A stretch of 64,000 bases of DNA from Streptomyces sp. A 4/2 (GTDB taxonomy: Bacteria; Actinomycetota; Actinomycetes; Streptomycetales; Streptomycetaceae): assembly GCF_940670765.1 (NCBI RefSeq), contig NZ_CALNVW010000016.1, forward strand, positions 124,001 to 188,000, written 5' to 3'. The notes beneath the pieces are model-generated. The model was given only the letters and a program-made list of their open reading frames with translations. It did not search any database and was not told the origin of the DNA. Positions 33,390-42,645 of the stretch are shown one piece after another. Each line of letters opens with the position of its first letter. Positions within the stretch are counted from its first letter, which is position 1. Made by a program: the position numbers and the translations under genes.

Positions 33390-34157
33390 ATGAGCAACAC
33401 CACCCCCACAGCTGAGTTCACCGGCCGGACCGCACTGGTCACGGGCGCCGCGTCCGGCATCGGCCTCGCCGTAGCCCGCCGGCTCGCCGACGGCGGCGCC
33501 GCCGTCGTCGTGGCCGACTACAACGAGGAAGGTGCCCGCGAGGCCGCCGCCCAGCTGGAGAAGTCGGGTGCCCGCGCCACCGCGGTCACCGTCGACGTCA
33601 CCGACCCCGCCTCGGTGGAGCGCGCGGTCCAGCACGCCGTCGACACCTTCGGCGCACTGCACCTGGCCGTGAACAACGCCGGGATCGGCGGCCCCAGCGT
33701 GCCCACCGGCGCCTACGAGGTGGCCGACTGGCAGCGCGTCATCGACACCAACCTCAACGGAGTCTTCTACTCGCTGAAGTACGAGCTGCCCGCGATCCTG
33801 GCCGCCGGTGGTGGCGCGATCGTCAACATGGCCTCGATCCTCGGCACCAACGGCTTCGCGGGATCGCCCGCCTACGTCGCGGCGAAGCACGGCGTCGTGG
33901 GACTCACCAAGACCGCCGCCCTCGAATACGCGGCGCAGAACATCCGTGTGAACGCCGTGGGGCCGGGCTTCATCGACACCCCGCTGCTGCACCACACCGA
34001 CAACCCGATGCGCGAGCAGCTGATCTCGCTGCACCCCGCGGGCCGGCTGGGAACAGCTGAGGAAGTGGCCGAACTGACGGTGTTCCTGCTGTCGGACCGC
34101 GCCTCGTTCATCCACGGCAGCTACCACCTCGTCGACGGCGGCTACGCCGCACGCTGA
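33390..34157 (+). CDS. Short-chain dehydrogenase/reductase
   Basis: 255 residues, a classical SDR: cofactor loop VTGAASGIGLAVA, DVTDP, NNAGIGG, catalytic Ser in VNMASILG and the Tyr-x3-Lys motif AYVAAKHG, then VGPGFIDTPL. Asp in VVVADYNE after beta-2 favours NAD over NADP. The substrate is an alcohol or ketone of unknown type. It sits between the TetR regulator and a zinc alcohol dehydrogenase, likely one operon. Confidence 0.9.
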   Translation: MSNTTPTAEFTGRTALVTGAASGIGLAVARRLADGGAAVVVADYNEEGAREAAAQLEKSGARATAVTVDVTDPASVERAVQHAVDTFGALHLAVNNAGIGGPSVPTGAYEVADWQRVIDTNLNGVFYSLKYELPAILAAGGGAIVNMASILGTNGFAGSPAYVAAKHGVVGLTKTAALEYAAQNIRVNAVGPGFIDTPLLHHTDNPMREQLISLHPAGRLGTAEEVAELTVFLLSDRASFIHGSYHLVDGGYAAR

Positions 34158-34220
34158 CCGGATTCACCGCAGGGTCCGGGTACGGGGACCGGCGCCTGCC
34201 GCACAGTTGAGGAGCACACG

Positions 34221-35261
34221 ATGAAAGCAGTTCAGTACCGCACGGTCGGCGCCGCACCCGAGGTCGTCACCATCCCCGATCCGGAGCCGGGCCCTGGCCA
34301 GGTGCTGCTGAAGGTCACCGCCGCGGGCGTCTGTCACTCGGACTTCGCCGTGATGAGCCGGCCCGCGGACAGCTTGCCGTACGACCTTCCCCTCACCCTC
34401 GGGCACGAGGGCGCCGGCACGGTCGCCGCGCTCGGCGCCGGGGTCACCGGCCTCACCATCGGCGACCCGGTCGCCGTCTACGGTCCGTGGGGCTGCGGCA
34501 ACTGCGTCAAGTGCGCCGAGGGCAAGGAGAATTACTGCCTGCGCGCCGATGAGCTGGGCATCCGTCCGCCCGGACTCGGCGCTCCCGGCGCGATGGCCGA
34601 GTACATGATCGTGGACAGTGCCCGCCATCTCGTACCGCTCGGTGGCCTCGACCCGGTCAAGGCCGTCCCGCTCACCGATGCCGGTCTGACGCCGTACCAC
34701 GCGATCAAGCGCTCGCTGCCGAAGCTCACGCCCGGGACCACCGCGGTGGTCATCGGCACCGGCGGGCTCGGGCACGTGGCCATCCAGCTGCTGCGCGCGA
34801 TGACCGCCGCGCGGGTCATCGCCCTGGACGTCACCGAGGACAAGCTCGCGCTCGCGAAGACGGTCGGCGCCCACGAAGCGGTGCTCTCGGACGACAAGGC
34901 CGCGGCGGCGGTCCGCGCGCTGACCGGCGGGCTCGGCGCCCAGGCGGTCTTCGACTTCGTCGGTGTCCCGCCCACCGTGGCGATGGCCGGCGCGATGGCC
35001 GGTGTGGAGGCCGATGTCACGCTGGTCGGGATCGGCGGCGGCACGCTGCCCGTCGGATTCGGGGCACTCCCCTTCGAGGTCTCGGTCACCGCGCCCTACT
35101 GGGGCTCGCGTTCAGAGCTCACGGAGGTGCTCGACCTCGCACGCGCCGGAGCGGTGGACGTCCACGTGGAGACGTACTCCATCGACGAGGCGCCGCTCGC
35201 CTACGAAAGGCTGCACGCCGGAAAGATCAATGGCCGGGCGGTCATCCTGCCGCAGAGCTGA
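34221..35261 (+). CDS. Zinc-dependent alcohol dehydrogenase
   Basis: 346 residues of the medium-chain dehydrogenase family. Catalytic zinc ligands are C38 (AAGVCHSD) and H62-E63 (TLGHEGAG). Structural zinc ligands are C92, C95, C98 and C106 (WGCGNCVKCAEGKENYC), and the Rossmann loop is VVIGTGGLGHVAIQLL followed by ALDVTE. It is NAD-preferring by the Asp after beta-2. It resembles AdhP/aryl-alcohol types; paired with the SDR it may oxidise or reduce the same alcohol/aldehyde series. Its 3' end overlaps a convergent gene by 20 bases. Confidence 0.9.
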   Translation: MKAVQYRTVGAAPEVVTIPDPEPGPGQVLLKVTAAGVCHSDFAVMSRPADSLPYDLPLTLGHEGAGTVAALGAGVTGLTIGDPVAVYGPWGCGNCVKCAEGKENYCLRADELGIRPPGLGAPGAMAEYMIVDSARHLVPLGGLDPVKAVPLTDAGLTPYHAIKRSLPKLTPGTTAVVIGTGGLGHVAIQLLRAMTAARVIALDVTEDKLALAKTVGAHEAVLSDDKAAAAVRALTGGLGAQAVFDFVGVPPTVAMAGAMAGVEADVTLVGIGGGTLPVGFGALPFEVSVTAPYWGSRSELTEVLDLARAGAVDVHVETYSIDEAPLAYERLHAGKINGRAVILPQS

Positions 35262-35808
35262 ACACCACGGTGGAGCTGCTCAGCATGGCCAGCAGGGCAG
35301 CTCCCGAGGGGAGACCCTCCCATTGAGCGGAACGGAAATCACCGTGGCTCCCGCCCTGCGTATGCATCACCAGGGGGCCGCGGTGGTCCGCTTCCGATTC
35401 GGCCACCGACGGTGCGAGTGAGGGAACGGCGCGCTGCATCCGCAGCGCGTCGACCGACTCGGCGAGCAGTTCGTACTCCGTCGTGTCGTCGTGGATCGCG
35501 AACCGCATGAGGCCGCCGCCGGCCAGCACTTCGGCGGCCTTTCGCTGCGGTCCCGCACCGTCCCGCCAGGCACGGAACGCCCCTGGCACGTCGGGCGCGT
35601 CCGCCGGCAGCTCGAACAGGGCCCGCGCCGGGAGACCGGCGCTGTCCGGACGGGGATCCAGCCGCTCCGAGATCCAGGTGGCGCGGTCCCGCAGCCACCA
35701 CAGGGCCAGCGGCAGGGTGGGTGCCCGGTACGTTCCCAGTGGCACACCGACACGCCGACCACCGCAGACACCGTACGCGGTGACGTGGCACAGGAATTCG
35801 TCGTGCAC
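35242..35808 (-). CDS. Hypothetical protein
   Basis: 188 residues from GTG 35808, chosen because GGGGGAG lies five bases upstream; the frame is open to an ATG at 35889. The sequence is soluble alpha/beta: FLCHVTAYGVCGGRRVGVPL, TLPLALWWLRDRATWISERL, LFELPADAPDVPGAFRAWRDG and LMRFAIHDDTTEYELLAESVD. I do not recognise the family. It is a single gene, convergent with the alcohol dehydrogenase. Confidence 0.6.
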   Translation of the reverse strand: MHDEFLCHVTAYGVCGGRRVGVPLGTYRAPTLPLALWWLRDRATWISERLDPRPDSAGLPARALFELPADAPDVPGAFRAWRDGAGPQRKAAEVLAGGGLMRFAIHDDTTEYELLAESVDALRMQRAVPSLAPSVAESEADHRGPLVMHTQGGSHGDFRSAQWEGLPSGAALLAMLSSSTVVFSSAAG

Positions 35809-36184
35809 AGCCACTCCCCCAGGGCAGTTTGCGGCTAGGCAGTGAACGCGGTTCATTGGCTGATCAGGAATGAATCGCACAGAATTCAACCTTCTCAGTC
35901 AACGAGTATCTTCTCTCCCAGCCCATTGTCACCATGTGGTTCTGGCCATATCCCCGGCATATCCAGCGCCCGGCATGGCCGAAAAACAGTGACCCCTCGG
36001 ATGCCGTCCGGCGCACGGACAGAAGTGCCCCGACTGGTCGGGGGAGGCCAGCCGGGGCGGTTTCGGGGCGGATACGGACGGCGTCGCCGTCGTACCCACA
36101 TAGGGATAAACGGTGAACAGTGCCGGAACGTTCCGGCTTCCGGCACATTTCCGGATGTGAGCTGCGGCACTCTGCCGGACGAGG
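35809..36184. other. Intergenic region, AT-richer than its surroundings
   Basis: About 376 bases without a supported gene. On the minus strand TTGACT (35897-35902), a 17-base spacer and TGCGAT could be the promoter of the hypothetical gene ending at 35242. The right end contains the hairpin at 36120-36146. Remaining open frames are shadow-like. Confidence 0.45.
36120..36146 (-). terminator. Hairpin downstream of rpmE2
   Basis: GTGCCGGAA pairs with TTCCGGCAC (9 bp, 9-base loop). The overlapping 36122-36137 is itself a perfect 16-bp palindrome, so two alternative stems are possible. It lies 39 bases past the rpmE2 stop on its strand. Confidence 0.6.
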
Positions 36185-36445
36185 TCACCGGAGCGGCCGG
36201 ACGGCCCCGCCGTAGCGGCGCTCGAAGCGCTCCACCCGGCCCGCGGTGTCCAGCACCCTGGCCCTGCCGGTGTAGAAGGGATGACTCTCCGACGAGATCT
36301 CCACGTCGACGACGGGGTACGTGTTCCCGTCCTCCCATTCCGTGAACTTCGCGGAATCGACCGTGGAACGCGTCAGGAATGCGGAGTCCGCGGCACGGTC
36401 ACGGAAGACGACCGGACGGGAGACGGGGTGAATACGAGACTTCAT
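36185..36445 (-). CDS. rpmE2: Type B (zinc-free) 50S ribosomal protein L31
   Basis: 86 residues: [23 protein letters not shown] and the L31 core [34 protein letters not shown]. It has no Cys residues, so it is the zinc-independent paralogue that replaces zinc-binding L31 under zinc starvation. ATG 36445 follows GGAAGGA. A Zur-like palindrome 36-60 bases upstream fits the known Zur control of this gene in Streptomyces. Confidence 0.93.
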   Translation of the reverse strand: MKSRIHPVSRPVVFRDRAADSAFLTRSTVDSAKFTEWEDGNTYPVVDVEISSESHPFYTGRARVLDTAGRVERFERRYGGAVRPLR

Positions 36446-36480
36446 GCGAGATCCTTCCTTGGTGCGAGCCAGTCCTGAGC

Positions 36481-36505
36481 ACTAATGATTGTCGTTTCCA
36501 TTAGT
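36481..36505. promoter_or_regulatory. Zur-box-like palindrome upstream of rpmE2
   Basis: ACTAATG (36481-36487) and CATTAGT (36499-36505) form perfect 7-bp arms around an AT-rich centre (ATTGTCGTTTC). The core resembles the TGAAAATGATTTTCA-type Zur boxes of actinobacteria in spacing and composition, though inner positions diverge. Confidence 0.6.
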
Positions 36506-36693
36506 GGATCCACCCGTACAACACAGCGGACCACGCCCGAATTCCCCGCCCCTCCGGTCGGCCTGGGGCATATGCCAGAAGCACCACCACATCGAGTGTC
36601 GCCAATTCCCTTACAGGCTGTCGCGGGCTGTGCAACAGTCGTAACGGTCCATCCCGCAGCCCTGGCCGCGCCGCGCCCGTATCGGAGTACGTC

Positions 36694-38148
36694 ATGCCGT
36701 CCCATGTGTTCGCGGACCGTCCCGCCCCGCAGCCACCCGAGCGGGGCGCGGTCGACGCGCTCATCACCCGGACCCGCCGACTGCGCGGTGACATGGACGC
36801 CGTGCGGCGCGACGCCGTGGCGGACGACGACAACGTCCAGGGCCGCTGGCAGCGGGCCCTGTGCGACCTGGCCGTCCACCATCTCGACGATCTGGGCACG
36901 CATCTGGGCCAGCTCAAGGAAGGCCTCCCGGCGGACGGGATGGACGGACTGGCCGACGAGATCTCCGGGAGTGGCGCCTTCGCCCACCCGGTGACCGACC
37001 AGCCGCCCGGTTCGCTGCTCAGCCGCGTCGGCAGCGCCGACTGGGACCTCCTCACCGACGAGGTCAGCTGGACCGACGAGCTGTACCAGATCTTCGGGCG
37101 CCCGCCGGAGAGCGGACCGCTCTCACTGGACGAGCTCCCCTCCGTACTGACGGCCGAGGACCAGCCGCGGCTCATGGCGATGGTCACCGACTGCCTCGTC
37201 GACGGAAAGCCGATCGACGGGGAGTTCCGGATCGTGCGGCCCGACGGGACGCCCCGCACCCTGCACATGATGGGCGAGCCGGTGCTCGACGGCGACGGCT
37301 GCACCGCTTCCATGTGGGCGGTCCTGCGGGACGTGAGCGACCTCCGGCGCAGCCAGCTCGCGGTACGTGAGACGGAGGACTCCCTCCAGCGCCGGCAGCA
37401 CATCGCCCGGACGGAACGCCAGGTCGCCGTCGAGCTCCAGGAAGCCGTACTGCCGCCCTGGCGCGGCTCGGTCCAGCTCCCGCAGGACGGACCCGCGACG
37501 CTCGACCTGGCGGCGCACTACCTGCCGTCCGCCGCCCACACCCTGATCGGCGGCGACTGGTACGACGCGATGGAACTCCCCGACGGGCGCTCGCTGCTCA
37601 CCGTGGGCGACCTCACCGGCCACGGGGTGAGTGCCACCTCCGGGATGGCGATGATGCTCGGTGCGCTGCGCGGTCTGGCCGTGGCCGGCATCGACCCCGG
37701 CCCCCTCATGGGCCACCTCAACCAGCTGCTGGAAACGTCCGCGCAGCCCGCACTGGGCAGCGCCCTCTGCTGCCGGTACGACCCGGCCGCACGGACCCTG
37801 GTCTGGTCGCAGTCGGGACACCCCGCTCCCCTGCTGTTCCGCGGGGGAGCGGGGTGCGCGCTGACACCTCCGAGCGGCGTGCTGCTCGGAGCCATGCCGG
37901 GGACCACGTACGGACAGGCCGTCGAGCAGCTCCACGCCGGGGACGTGCTGGTCCTGCACACCACCGGACTGACGCCGCACGGCGCCCCGGACGAGCCGGT
38001 CCCGGACGGGCTGCTCGCACTCGCGCCCCGGTTCGCCGACGCCGGTACCGCACAGGAGTGCATGCGGCTGGTCATCGAGGAGTGCGGCCACACCGACCGT
38101 CGTCAGGACGACGCGTGTGTGCTGGTCGCCCGGGTCGGCGACCACTGA
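36694..38148 (+). CDS. PAS-domain PP2C (SpoIIE-type) serine phosphatase
   Basis: 484 residues. After a helical N-terminus comes one PAS-like domain (about 110-230; WDLLTDEVSWTDELYQIFGRPPE, FRIVRPDGTPRTLHMMGEPVLD), a short coiled linker (RRSQLAVRETEDSLQRRQHIARTERQVAVELQ) and a PP2C/SpoIIE catalytic domain (about 265-480; LIGGDWYDAMELPDGRSLLTVGDLTGHGVSA). Such proteins dephosphorylate anti-anti-sigma factors in partner-switching stress pathways. No anti-sigma kinase domain is fused and no sigma gene is adjacent, so the target is elsewhere. Confidence 0.88.
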   Translation: MPSHVFADRPAPQPPERGAVDALITRTRRLRGDMDAVRRDAVADDDNVQGRWQRALCDLAVHHLDDLGTHLGQLKEGLPADGMDGLADEISGSGAFAHPVTDQPPGSLLSRVGSADWDLLTDEVSWTDELYQIFGRPPESGPLSLDELPSVLTAEDQPRLMAMVTDCLVDGKPIDGEFRIVRPDGTPRTLHMMGEPVLDGDGCTASMWAVLRDVSDLRRSQLAVRETEDSLQRRQHIARTERQVAVELQEAVLPPWRGSVQLPQDGPATLDLAAHYLPSAAHTLIGGDWYDAMELPDGRSLLTVGDLTGHGVSATSGMAMMLGALRGLAVAGIDPGPLMGHLNQLLETSAQPALGSALCCRYDPAARTLVWSQSGHPAPLLFRGGAGCALTPPSGVLLGAMPGTTYGQAVEQLHAGDVLVLHTTGLTPHGAPDEPVPDGLLALAPRFADAGTAQECMRLVIEECGHTDRRQDDACVLVARVGDH

Positions 38149-38205
38149 CCGGTCAGCCTCTTCGGCCGGTCACCCGTGCTGTTCCTGGTCGCTCTGCTCC
38201 ATGGG

Positions 38206-39702
38206 CTACGCTTCCGCGCTCCTGGGGCGCTTCGCCTGCCTGGGCAGCGCGAGTTCGATCTCCTCCCGAAGGTCCTGGATGGTCCGGTGGTTCGCGTACT
38301 GCCCGGTCAGCCGGTACATCTCGCGCAGCCGGTCCCAGGTGCGGTGCGAGGAGGTCTCCCCCATCGACACCAGGGCGAGCCGGGCGTACCGGTCGGCCTG
38401 TTCCGGGTCGTCGGAGATGAAGCACGCCGAGGCCAGGGAGATGTAGTCGAAGATCTTCGAACGCTGGCGCCCGTTGATCCGCAGCTCCAGCGCCCGCTTG
38501 GCGTGGCGCTGCGCGGTCGTGGCGGCGGAGGGTTCGTGCTCGGCGAGCGTACGGAAGGCCAGGGCCTGCATGCCGTGCAGATCCGCCTCGTCGAACATCT
38601 GCATCCAGCTCGGCGCCTCGTCGCCCGGATCCGACACGAACAGTTCCTCGGCCTCGCCGAGGGTGCGGCGCATGGCCTGGCCGCGGCCCATCGAAGCCTG
38701 CGCCCAGGCCTCGATGGTGTGCAGCATGGCGCGGGTGCGCGGCAGGGTCTGCTCGCCGGAACCGTCGTGCGCGAGCTTCATCAGGTCCAGTGCGTCGTCC
38801 GGCCGGCCGAGGTGGACCATCTGACGGGCGGCCCGGGAGAGGGCCTCGCCCGCGCGCGGCCGGTCGCCGCCCTCGCGGGCCGCGTGCGCGGCGATGACGA
38901 AGTACTTCTGGGCCGTGGGTTCGAGACCGACGTCGTGGGACATCCAGCCCGCGAGGACGGCGAGGTTGGCGGCGACACCCCACAGGCGCCGCTGGAGGTT
39001 GTCGGGGTGGCGGTAGGAGAGCATGCCTCCCACCTCGTTGAGCTGTCCCACGACCGCCTTGCGCTGGAGTCCCCCGCCGCGTGAGGCGTCCCAGGCCCGG
39101 AAGATCTCGACGGAGTGTTCCAGCGCCTCGATCTCCTGCGACCCGATGGGGGCGGCCTCGTAACGGTCGAACCCGGCAGGCTCGGCGTGCAGGGGATTGC
39201 CGACACGTGGGGCGTCGGAGGAGAGAGCCGGATCGGTGTGGAGCCAGTCGTGCATGGCGCTGCTGAGTGCGGATCCTGCGGTCAGCGCAGCGCCTGCGCC
39301 CACCAAGCCGCGTCGGTTGAGCATGAGGTCCATTCCCGTGAATTCGGTGAGGACCGCTGCCGTCCGTTCTGGCGCCCAAGGGAGGCCGTCCGGATTCGCT
39401 GTCTGTTCCGCGCTCCCGACGGCCTGCCGTTTCCCCGCGCGCCCAGGCCGTACGAACCCGAGGTCCTCGATGGTCACGACACGACCGAGCCGCTCGGTGA
39501 ACAGGGCTGCCAGCACCTTCGGTACAGGATCACGCGGGCTCTCACCCATGTCGATCCAGCGCCTCACCCGCGAGGTGTCGGTCGCCAGCTGCTGGTGGCC
39601 CATCACGGCCGCCTGCCGGTTCACGAGTCTCGCGAGTTCGCCCTTGGACCAGCCGGCCAGGCCGAACAGGTCTGCCAGGCGGGTGTTGGGTTCTCCGGTC
39701 AC
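38206..39702 (-). CDS. Regulatory protein with N-terminal HTH-like region and TPR-type repeats
   Basis: 498 residues from GTG 39702. Residues 1-80 (TRLADLFGLAGWSKGELARLVNRQ, then TDTSRVRRWIDMGESPRDPV) look like an XRE-type DNA-binding region. A hydrophobic GLVGAGAALTAGSAL follows, then a long helical TPR-like region (ALSRAARQMVHLGRPDDALDLMKLA and others). The architecture is like Streptomyces developmental/antibiotic regulators such as NsdA, but I cannot claim orthology. It is divergent from a phosphotransferase, with 10-bp tandem repeats between them. Confidence 0.72.
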   Translation of the reverse strand: MTGEPNTRLADLFGLAGWSKGELARLVNRQAAVMGHQQLATDTSRVRRWIDMGESPRDPVPKVLAALFTERLGRVVTIEDLGFVRPGRAGKRQAVGSAEQTANPDGLPWAPERTAAVLTEFTGMDLMLNRRGLVGAGAALTAGSALSSAMHDWLHTDPALSSDAPRVGNPLHAEPAGFDRYEAAPIGSQEIEALEHSVEIFRAWDASRGGGLQRKAVVGQLNEVGGMLSYRHPDNLQRRLWGVAANLAVLAGWMSHDVGLEPTAQKYFVIAAHAAREGGDRPRAGEALSRAARQMVHLGRPDDALDLMKLAHDGSGEQTLPRTRAMLHTIEAWAQASMGRGQAMRRTLGEAEELFVSDPGDEAPSWMQMFDEADLHGMQALAFRTLAEHEPSAATTAQRHAKRALELRINGRQRSKIFDYISLASACFISDDPEQADRYARLALVSMGETSSHRTWDRLREMYRLTGQYANHRTIQDLREEIELALPRQAKRPRSAEA

Positions 39703-39763
39703 GTCAAGCCCCCAGGTTCTCGGCTGTTCCGACAGTAACCGCCTGTCAGATGCGTTGCGACTA

Positions 39764-39783
39764 TTCGCCAGGGTTCGCCAGGG
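39764..39783. promoter_or_regulatory. Tandem 10-bp repeats in a divergent promoter
   Basis: TTCGCCAGGG occurs twice head to tail, followed by a third partial copy TCCGCCACAT (39784-39793). It lies between the TPR regulator (start 39702) and the phosphotransferase (start 39934). One helical turn per repeat suggests cooperative protein binding. Confidence 0.45.
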
Positions 39784-39933
39784 TCCGCCACATGGTGTGC
39801 CACCCACGCGCCGGTGTCAGGTAGGAACGCGCCACCCCGACCCGGCGGCCGACCGTACTCCCCAGGGTATGTACCGGCCGCCGGGGCGGGCAGCACACGT
39901 AACTCGTCGGCACACGAAGGGATCTGTATCCCC

Positions 39934-41073
39934 ATGTACACAGCATCGTCCTCCGTGTCCGCCCCACCTCGGCCGCACCGCACCCTCCCGGCCGGTGGCG
40001 GACCGTACCTCGACCCTTCCCAGGCCGCAGCGGCGCTCGGCACCGGCAGGGTCCGGCGGGCAGCGGGACCGGGTACCCAACCGCTCAGCGGGAGACTCGA
40101 CTTGTCCGGTCCCCAGGGCGCGCAGCTGCGTATGGCGATCGCGTCGGTGCAACGCATCTGTCCGGAGTTCAACCCGGTGCAGATACTGCGCCGAAGCGGG
40201 CGTTCGGTACTGCTCGTCGGAACAACCGGGCGTGCTACCGCAGTTGCCAAGTGTCTACTGGACCACTCCCCCGCCTGGTCGGAAAGCTTCCGCCACGAAA
40301 TAGCTACGTATCGCACTTTCGTCCGGCACCGTCCGCCGGTCCGGGTGCCGAGGCTCATCGCCGCCGACCCCGAGAACTGCACGCTGGTGATCGAGCGAAT
40401 GGCCGGACGGGCGGCGGGGCTTCAGCGCCACCCGGTGGAGGCTCCGCCCCGCGCGGACATCCGGGCGGTGCTGACCGCGATCACCCGGGTCAACGCCTGG
40501 CGACCGCCGAGCGGGCTGTTCGGTCAGCCGCTCGACTACGCCTCACGGATCTCCCGATACCACGAGCTCGGTCTCTTCACGGACCGGGACCTGGGGGATC
40601 TGCAGAAGCTGCTGCACGGTCTCGCGCACTCGGGCGGGCGGCAGGGGACCGGGGAGTTCTGCCACGGTGACGCGCTGCTCTCCAACATCCTGCTGTCGCC
40701 GACGGGTCCCGTCCTGGTCGACTGGGAGCACGCGGGCTGGTACCTGCCCGGGTACGACCTGGCGACGCTGTGGTCCGTGCTCGGCGAGGCCCCGGTGGCG
40801 CGGCGGCAGATCAGTCAGCTGGCGCAGTCCCGGGGACCGGCGTCCAGGGACGCGTTCCTGGTGAATCTGATGCTGGTGCTGACCCGCGAGATCCGGACGT
40901 ACGAAACGGCCGTCCAGCGCACCATGCGCGAGGCCGCCCCGACCGGCGCGGGCCACCACAGCCAGTCAGGGCTCCTGTCCCACGGCGAGGAGCAGCGTCT
41001 GCTCCTGCGCCGTCTGCACGACGACTGCGCCCTGGCCCGGCGGGCCGTGCGCGCGGCTGTCGGCACCCGCTGA
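39934..41073 (+). CDS. Phosphotransferase-family protein (APH-like)
   Basis: 379 residues starting [19 protein letters not shown]; an upstream in-frame ATG lacks protein-like sequence. The fold is kinase-like: [20 protein letters not shown] (Lys for ATP), the catalytic loop [13 protein letters not shown] and the metal site [17 protein letters not shown]. The HGDxxxxN and DWE motifs are intact, so it is likely active. Pairing with the divergent TPR regulator suggests a conserved regulatory or modification role rather than resistance. A 19-bp hairpin follows. Confidence 0.78.
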   Translation: MYTASSSVSAPPRPHRTLPAGGGPYLDPSQAAAALGTGRVRRAAGPGTQPLSGRLDLSGPQGAQLRMAIASVQRICPEFNPVQILRRSGRSVLLVGTTGRATAVAKCLLDHSPAWSESFRHEIATYRTFVRHRPPVRVPRLIAADPENCTLVIERMAGRAAGLQRHPVEAPPRADIRAVLTAITRVNAWRPPSGLFGQPLDYASRISRYHELGLFTDRDLGDLQKLLHGLAHSGGRQGTGEFCHGDALLSNILLSPTGPVLVDWEHAGWYLPGYDLATLWSVLGEAPVARRQISQLAQSRGPASRDAFLVNLMLVLTREIRTYETAVQRTMREAAPTGAGHHSQSGLLSHGEEQRLLLRRLHDDCALARRAVRAAVGTR

Positions 41074-41117
41074 GCCGCGGGGGGCGCGGCCGGATCCAGC
41101 CGGATCGCGAGGGGGAC

Positions 41118-41161
41118 GCGTGGTGCGCGCCCGGTGCCGACACACCGGGCGCGCACCACGC
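41118..41161. terminator. Bidirectional terminator between convergent genes
   Basis: A perfect 19-bp stem (41118-41136 with 41143-41161) with a six-base loop, CCGACA. It lies between the stops of the phosphotransferase (41073) and the amidase (41200), and can serve both strands. Confidence 0.88.
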
Positions 41162-41199
41162 TGTTCCGCGCCCTCCGCCCGCAGGAGCAAAACCCCAGT

Positions 41200-42531
41200 T
41201 CAGTGCGTACGCACGATGTCGACGTCGGACGCATTGACGAAGGCCACCCGGTGACCGATCTGCACGGTCACGTACTTCGTCCCGCCGGGGAAGTACGTGT
41301 GGTCGTAGGGGTAGGACGAGTCGATGGTCGGGGCGTAGTAGTAGCCCGTCGGGGCCTCGCCACCGCCCGGGTACGCCTGGCCCTGCTTGATCGTGTACTG
41401 CAGGGGGGTGCCCAGGTGCGCCGCGGTGAAGTCCGCCGGGTACTCGCTCTTCTCCGGGTAGGCCACGCCGTACACCGGCACATCGGTCCTTCCCGCCTTC
41501 GGCCGGACCACGTAGCCGCCGGTCGGTGTGGTGGTCCTGGTGTGCTCCGGGCTCCGGAACCAGGCCTTCTGTCCGTACCACCAGATCGCGGTCCAGCCCG
41601 GCTTGCGCTCGGCCACGACGGCCTGCTGCGACGCGCTGATCTTGCTTCCCCAGTCGGCGATGCAGTTGGTGCCGGCCGAGCCGTCGGTGTGCAGCCCGGG
41701 GTCGGAGAAGAGCGGGGCCTTGGTGGAGGGCTCGGTGTACAGGGGCACGGCGCTGGAGGGCTGGGCCGGGAGGTCGATGTTCTTCTCGCAGTCGCGGAAG
41801 GACTGGATGTTCTGCTTGAACACCGGGCTGACGGTGACCAGTTGGCTCGTGGATCCGGCGGTCGGGACGGTGGGTCTGCCCACGAGGGACATGAAGTAGT
41901 CCCAGTCCCAGAACGTCCCGGGGTCCCAGTGCATGGCCGCGGCGCCCGCGGCGCTGGTGGGCGGAACGTTGTCGTGACCGATGATGTGCTGGCGGTCCAG
42001 CGGGATGTCGTACTTGGCCGCGAGGTACCGCACGAGCTGCGCCGTCGACCGGTACATCGCCGGGGTGAACCACTTGGCGCCCTCGGTGGCGATGCCCTCC
42101 TGCTCGATGCCGATGGACTGCTGGTTGATGTACCAGTTACCGGCCTGCCAGGCGACGTCCTTGTCCTTGACCATCTGCGCCACATGACCGTCGGCGGAGC
42201 GGACCACGTAGTGGGCCGACGTCTGGTTGTGCGGGTCCTGGAAGATCTGCAGCGTCCTGTCGAAGGTTTCCTCGGTGTCGTGCAGGACGATGTACTTGAT
42301 CTTCCCGGTGTGCGGACGGTCGGCGGTGTCGTAGCTGCCGTACGTCTCCTTGTCCGCGGGATCGCCCGTCTGCTGGTAGGCGGCGGGGACCCACTCGCAG
42401 TCGAGGGTACGGGGACACTCCGGCCGGGTGTCCTGCGTGCGGGCCTCTGCGGCAGGGCTGAGGAGGGCGAGGCTGAAGGCGCTCGCGGCGGTCAGCGCGA
42501 GCGCGAGTCTGATCCTCTGCTGGGACGTCAT
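41200..42531 (-). CDS. Secreted N-acetylmuramoyl-L-alanine amidase (Amidase_2)
   Basis: 443 residues with a Sec signal peptide (to about residue 30, SPAAEA). The amidase_2 domain (about 75-215) shows zinc ligand H84 (IVLHDTEE), catalytic Glu143 (SIGIEQEG), H186 in IIGHDNVPP and MHWDPG (200-205) with the remaining His/Asp. The C-terminal half is beta-rich, SH3-like, and likely binds wall or surface polymer (AVPLYTEPSTKAPLF, KPGWTAIWWYGQKAWF). It cleaves the peptide from muramic acid in peptidoglycan. ATG 42531 has GAAGGG upstream. A DasR-like site lies 115-130 bases upstream. Confidence 0.88.
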   Translation of the reverse strand: MTSQQRIRLALALTAASAFSLALLSPAAEARTQDTRPECPRTLDCEWVPAAYQQTGDPADKETYGSYDTADRPHTGKIKYIVLHDTEETFDRTLQIFQDPHNQTSAHYVVRSADGHVAQMVKDKDVAWQAGNWYINQQSIGIEQEGIATEGAKWFTPAMYRSTAQLVRYLAAKYDIPLDRQHIIGHDNVPPTSAAGAAAMHWDPGTFWDWDYFMSLVGRPTVPTAGSTSQLVTVSPVFKQNIQSFRDCEKNIDLPAQPSSAVPLYTEPSTKAPLFSDPGLHTDGSAGTNCIADWGSKISASQQAVVAERKPGWTAIWWYGQKAWFRSPEHTRTTTPTGGYVVRPKAGRTDVPVYGVAYPEKSEYPADFTAAHLGTPLQYTIKQGQAYPGGGEAPTGYYYAPTIDSSYPYDHTYFPGGTKYVTVQIGHRVAFVNASDVDIVRTH

Positions 42532-42645
42532 GACAGCCCTTCTTGCCGGGAGTTGCGCCGTGGTGATCTCTCGAACGGTATGGGCGCACTCTCGGACCTG
42601 AGGTGAAGGCGCGTCAAGAGCGCCGCACAAGAAGGCTGTTGAAAC

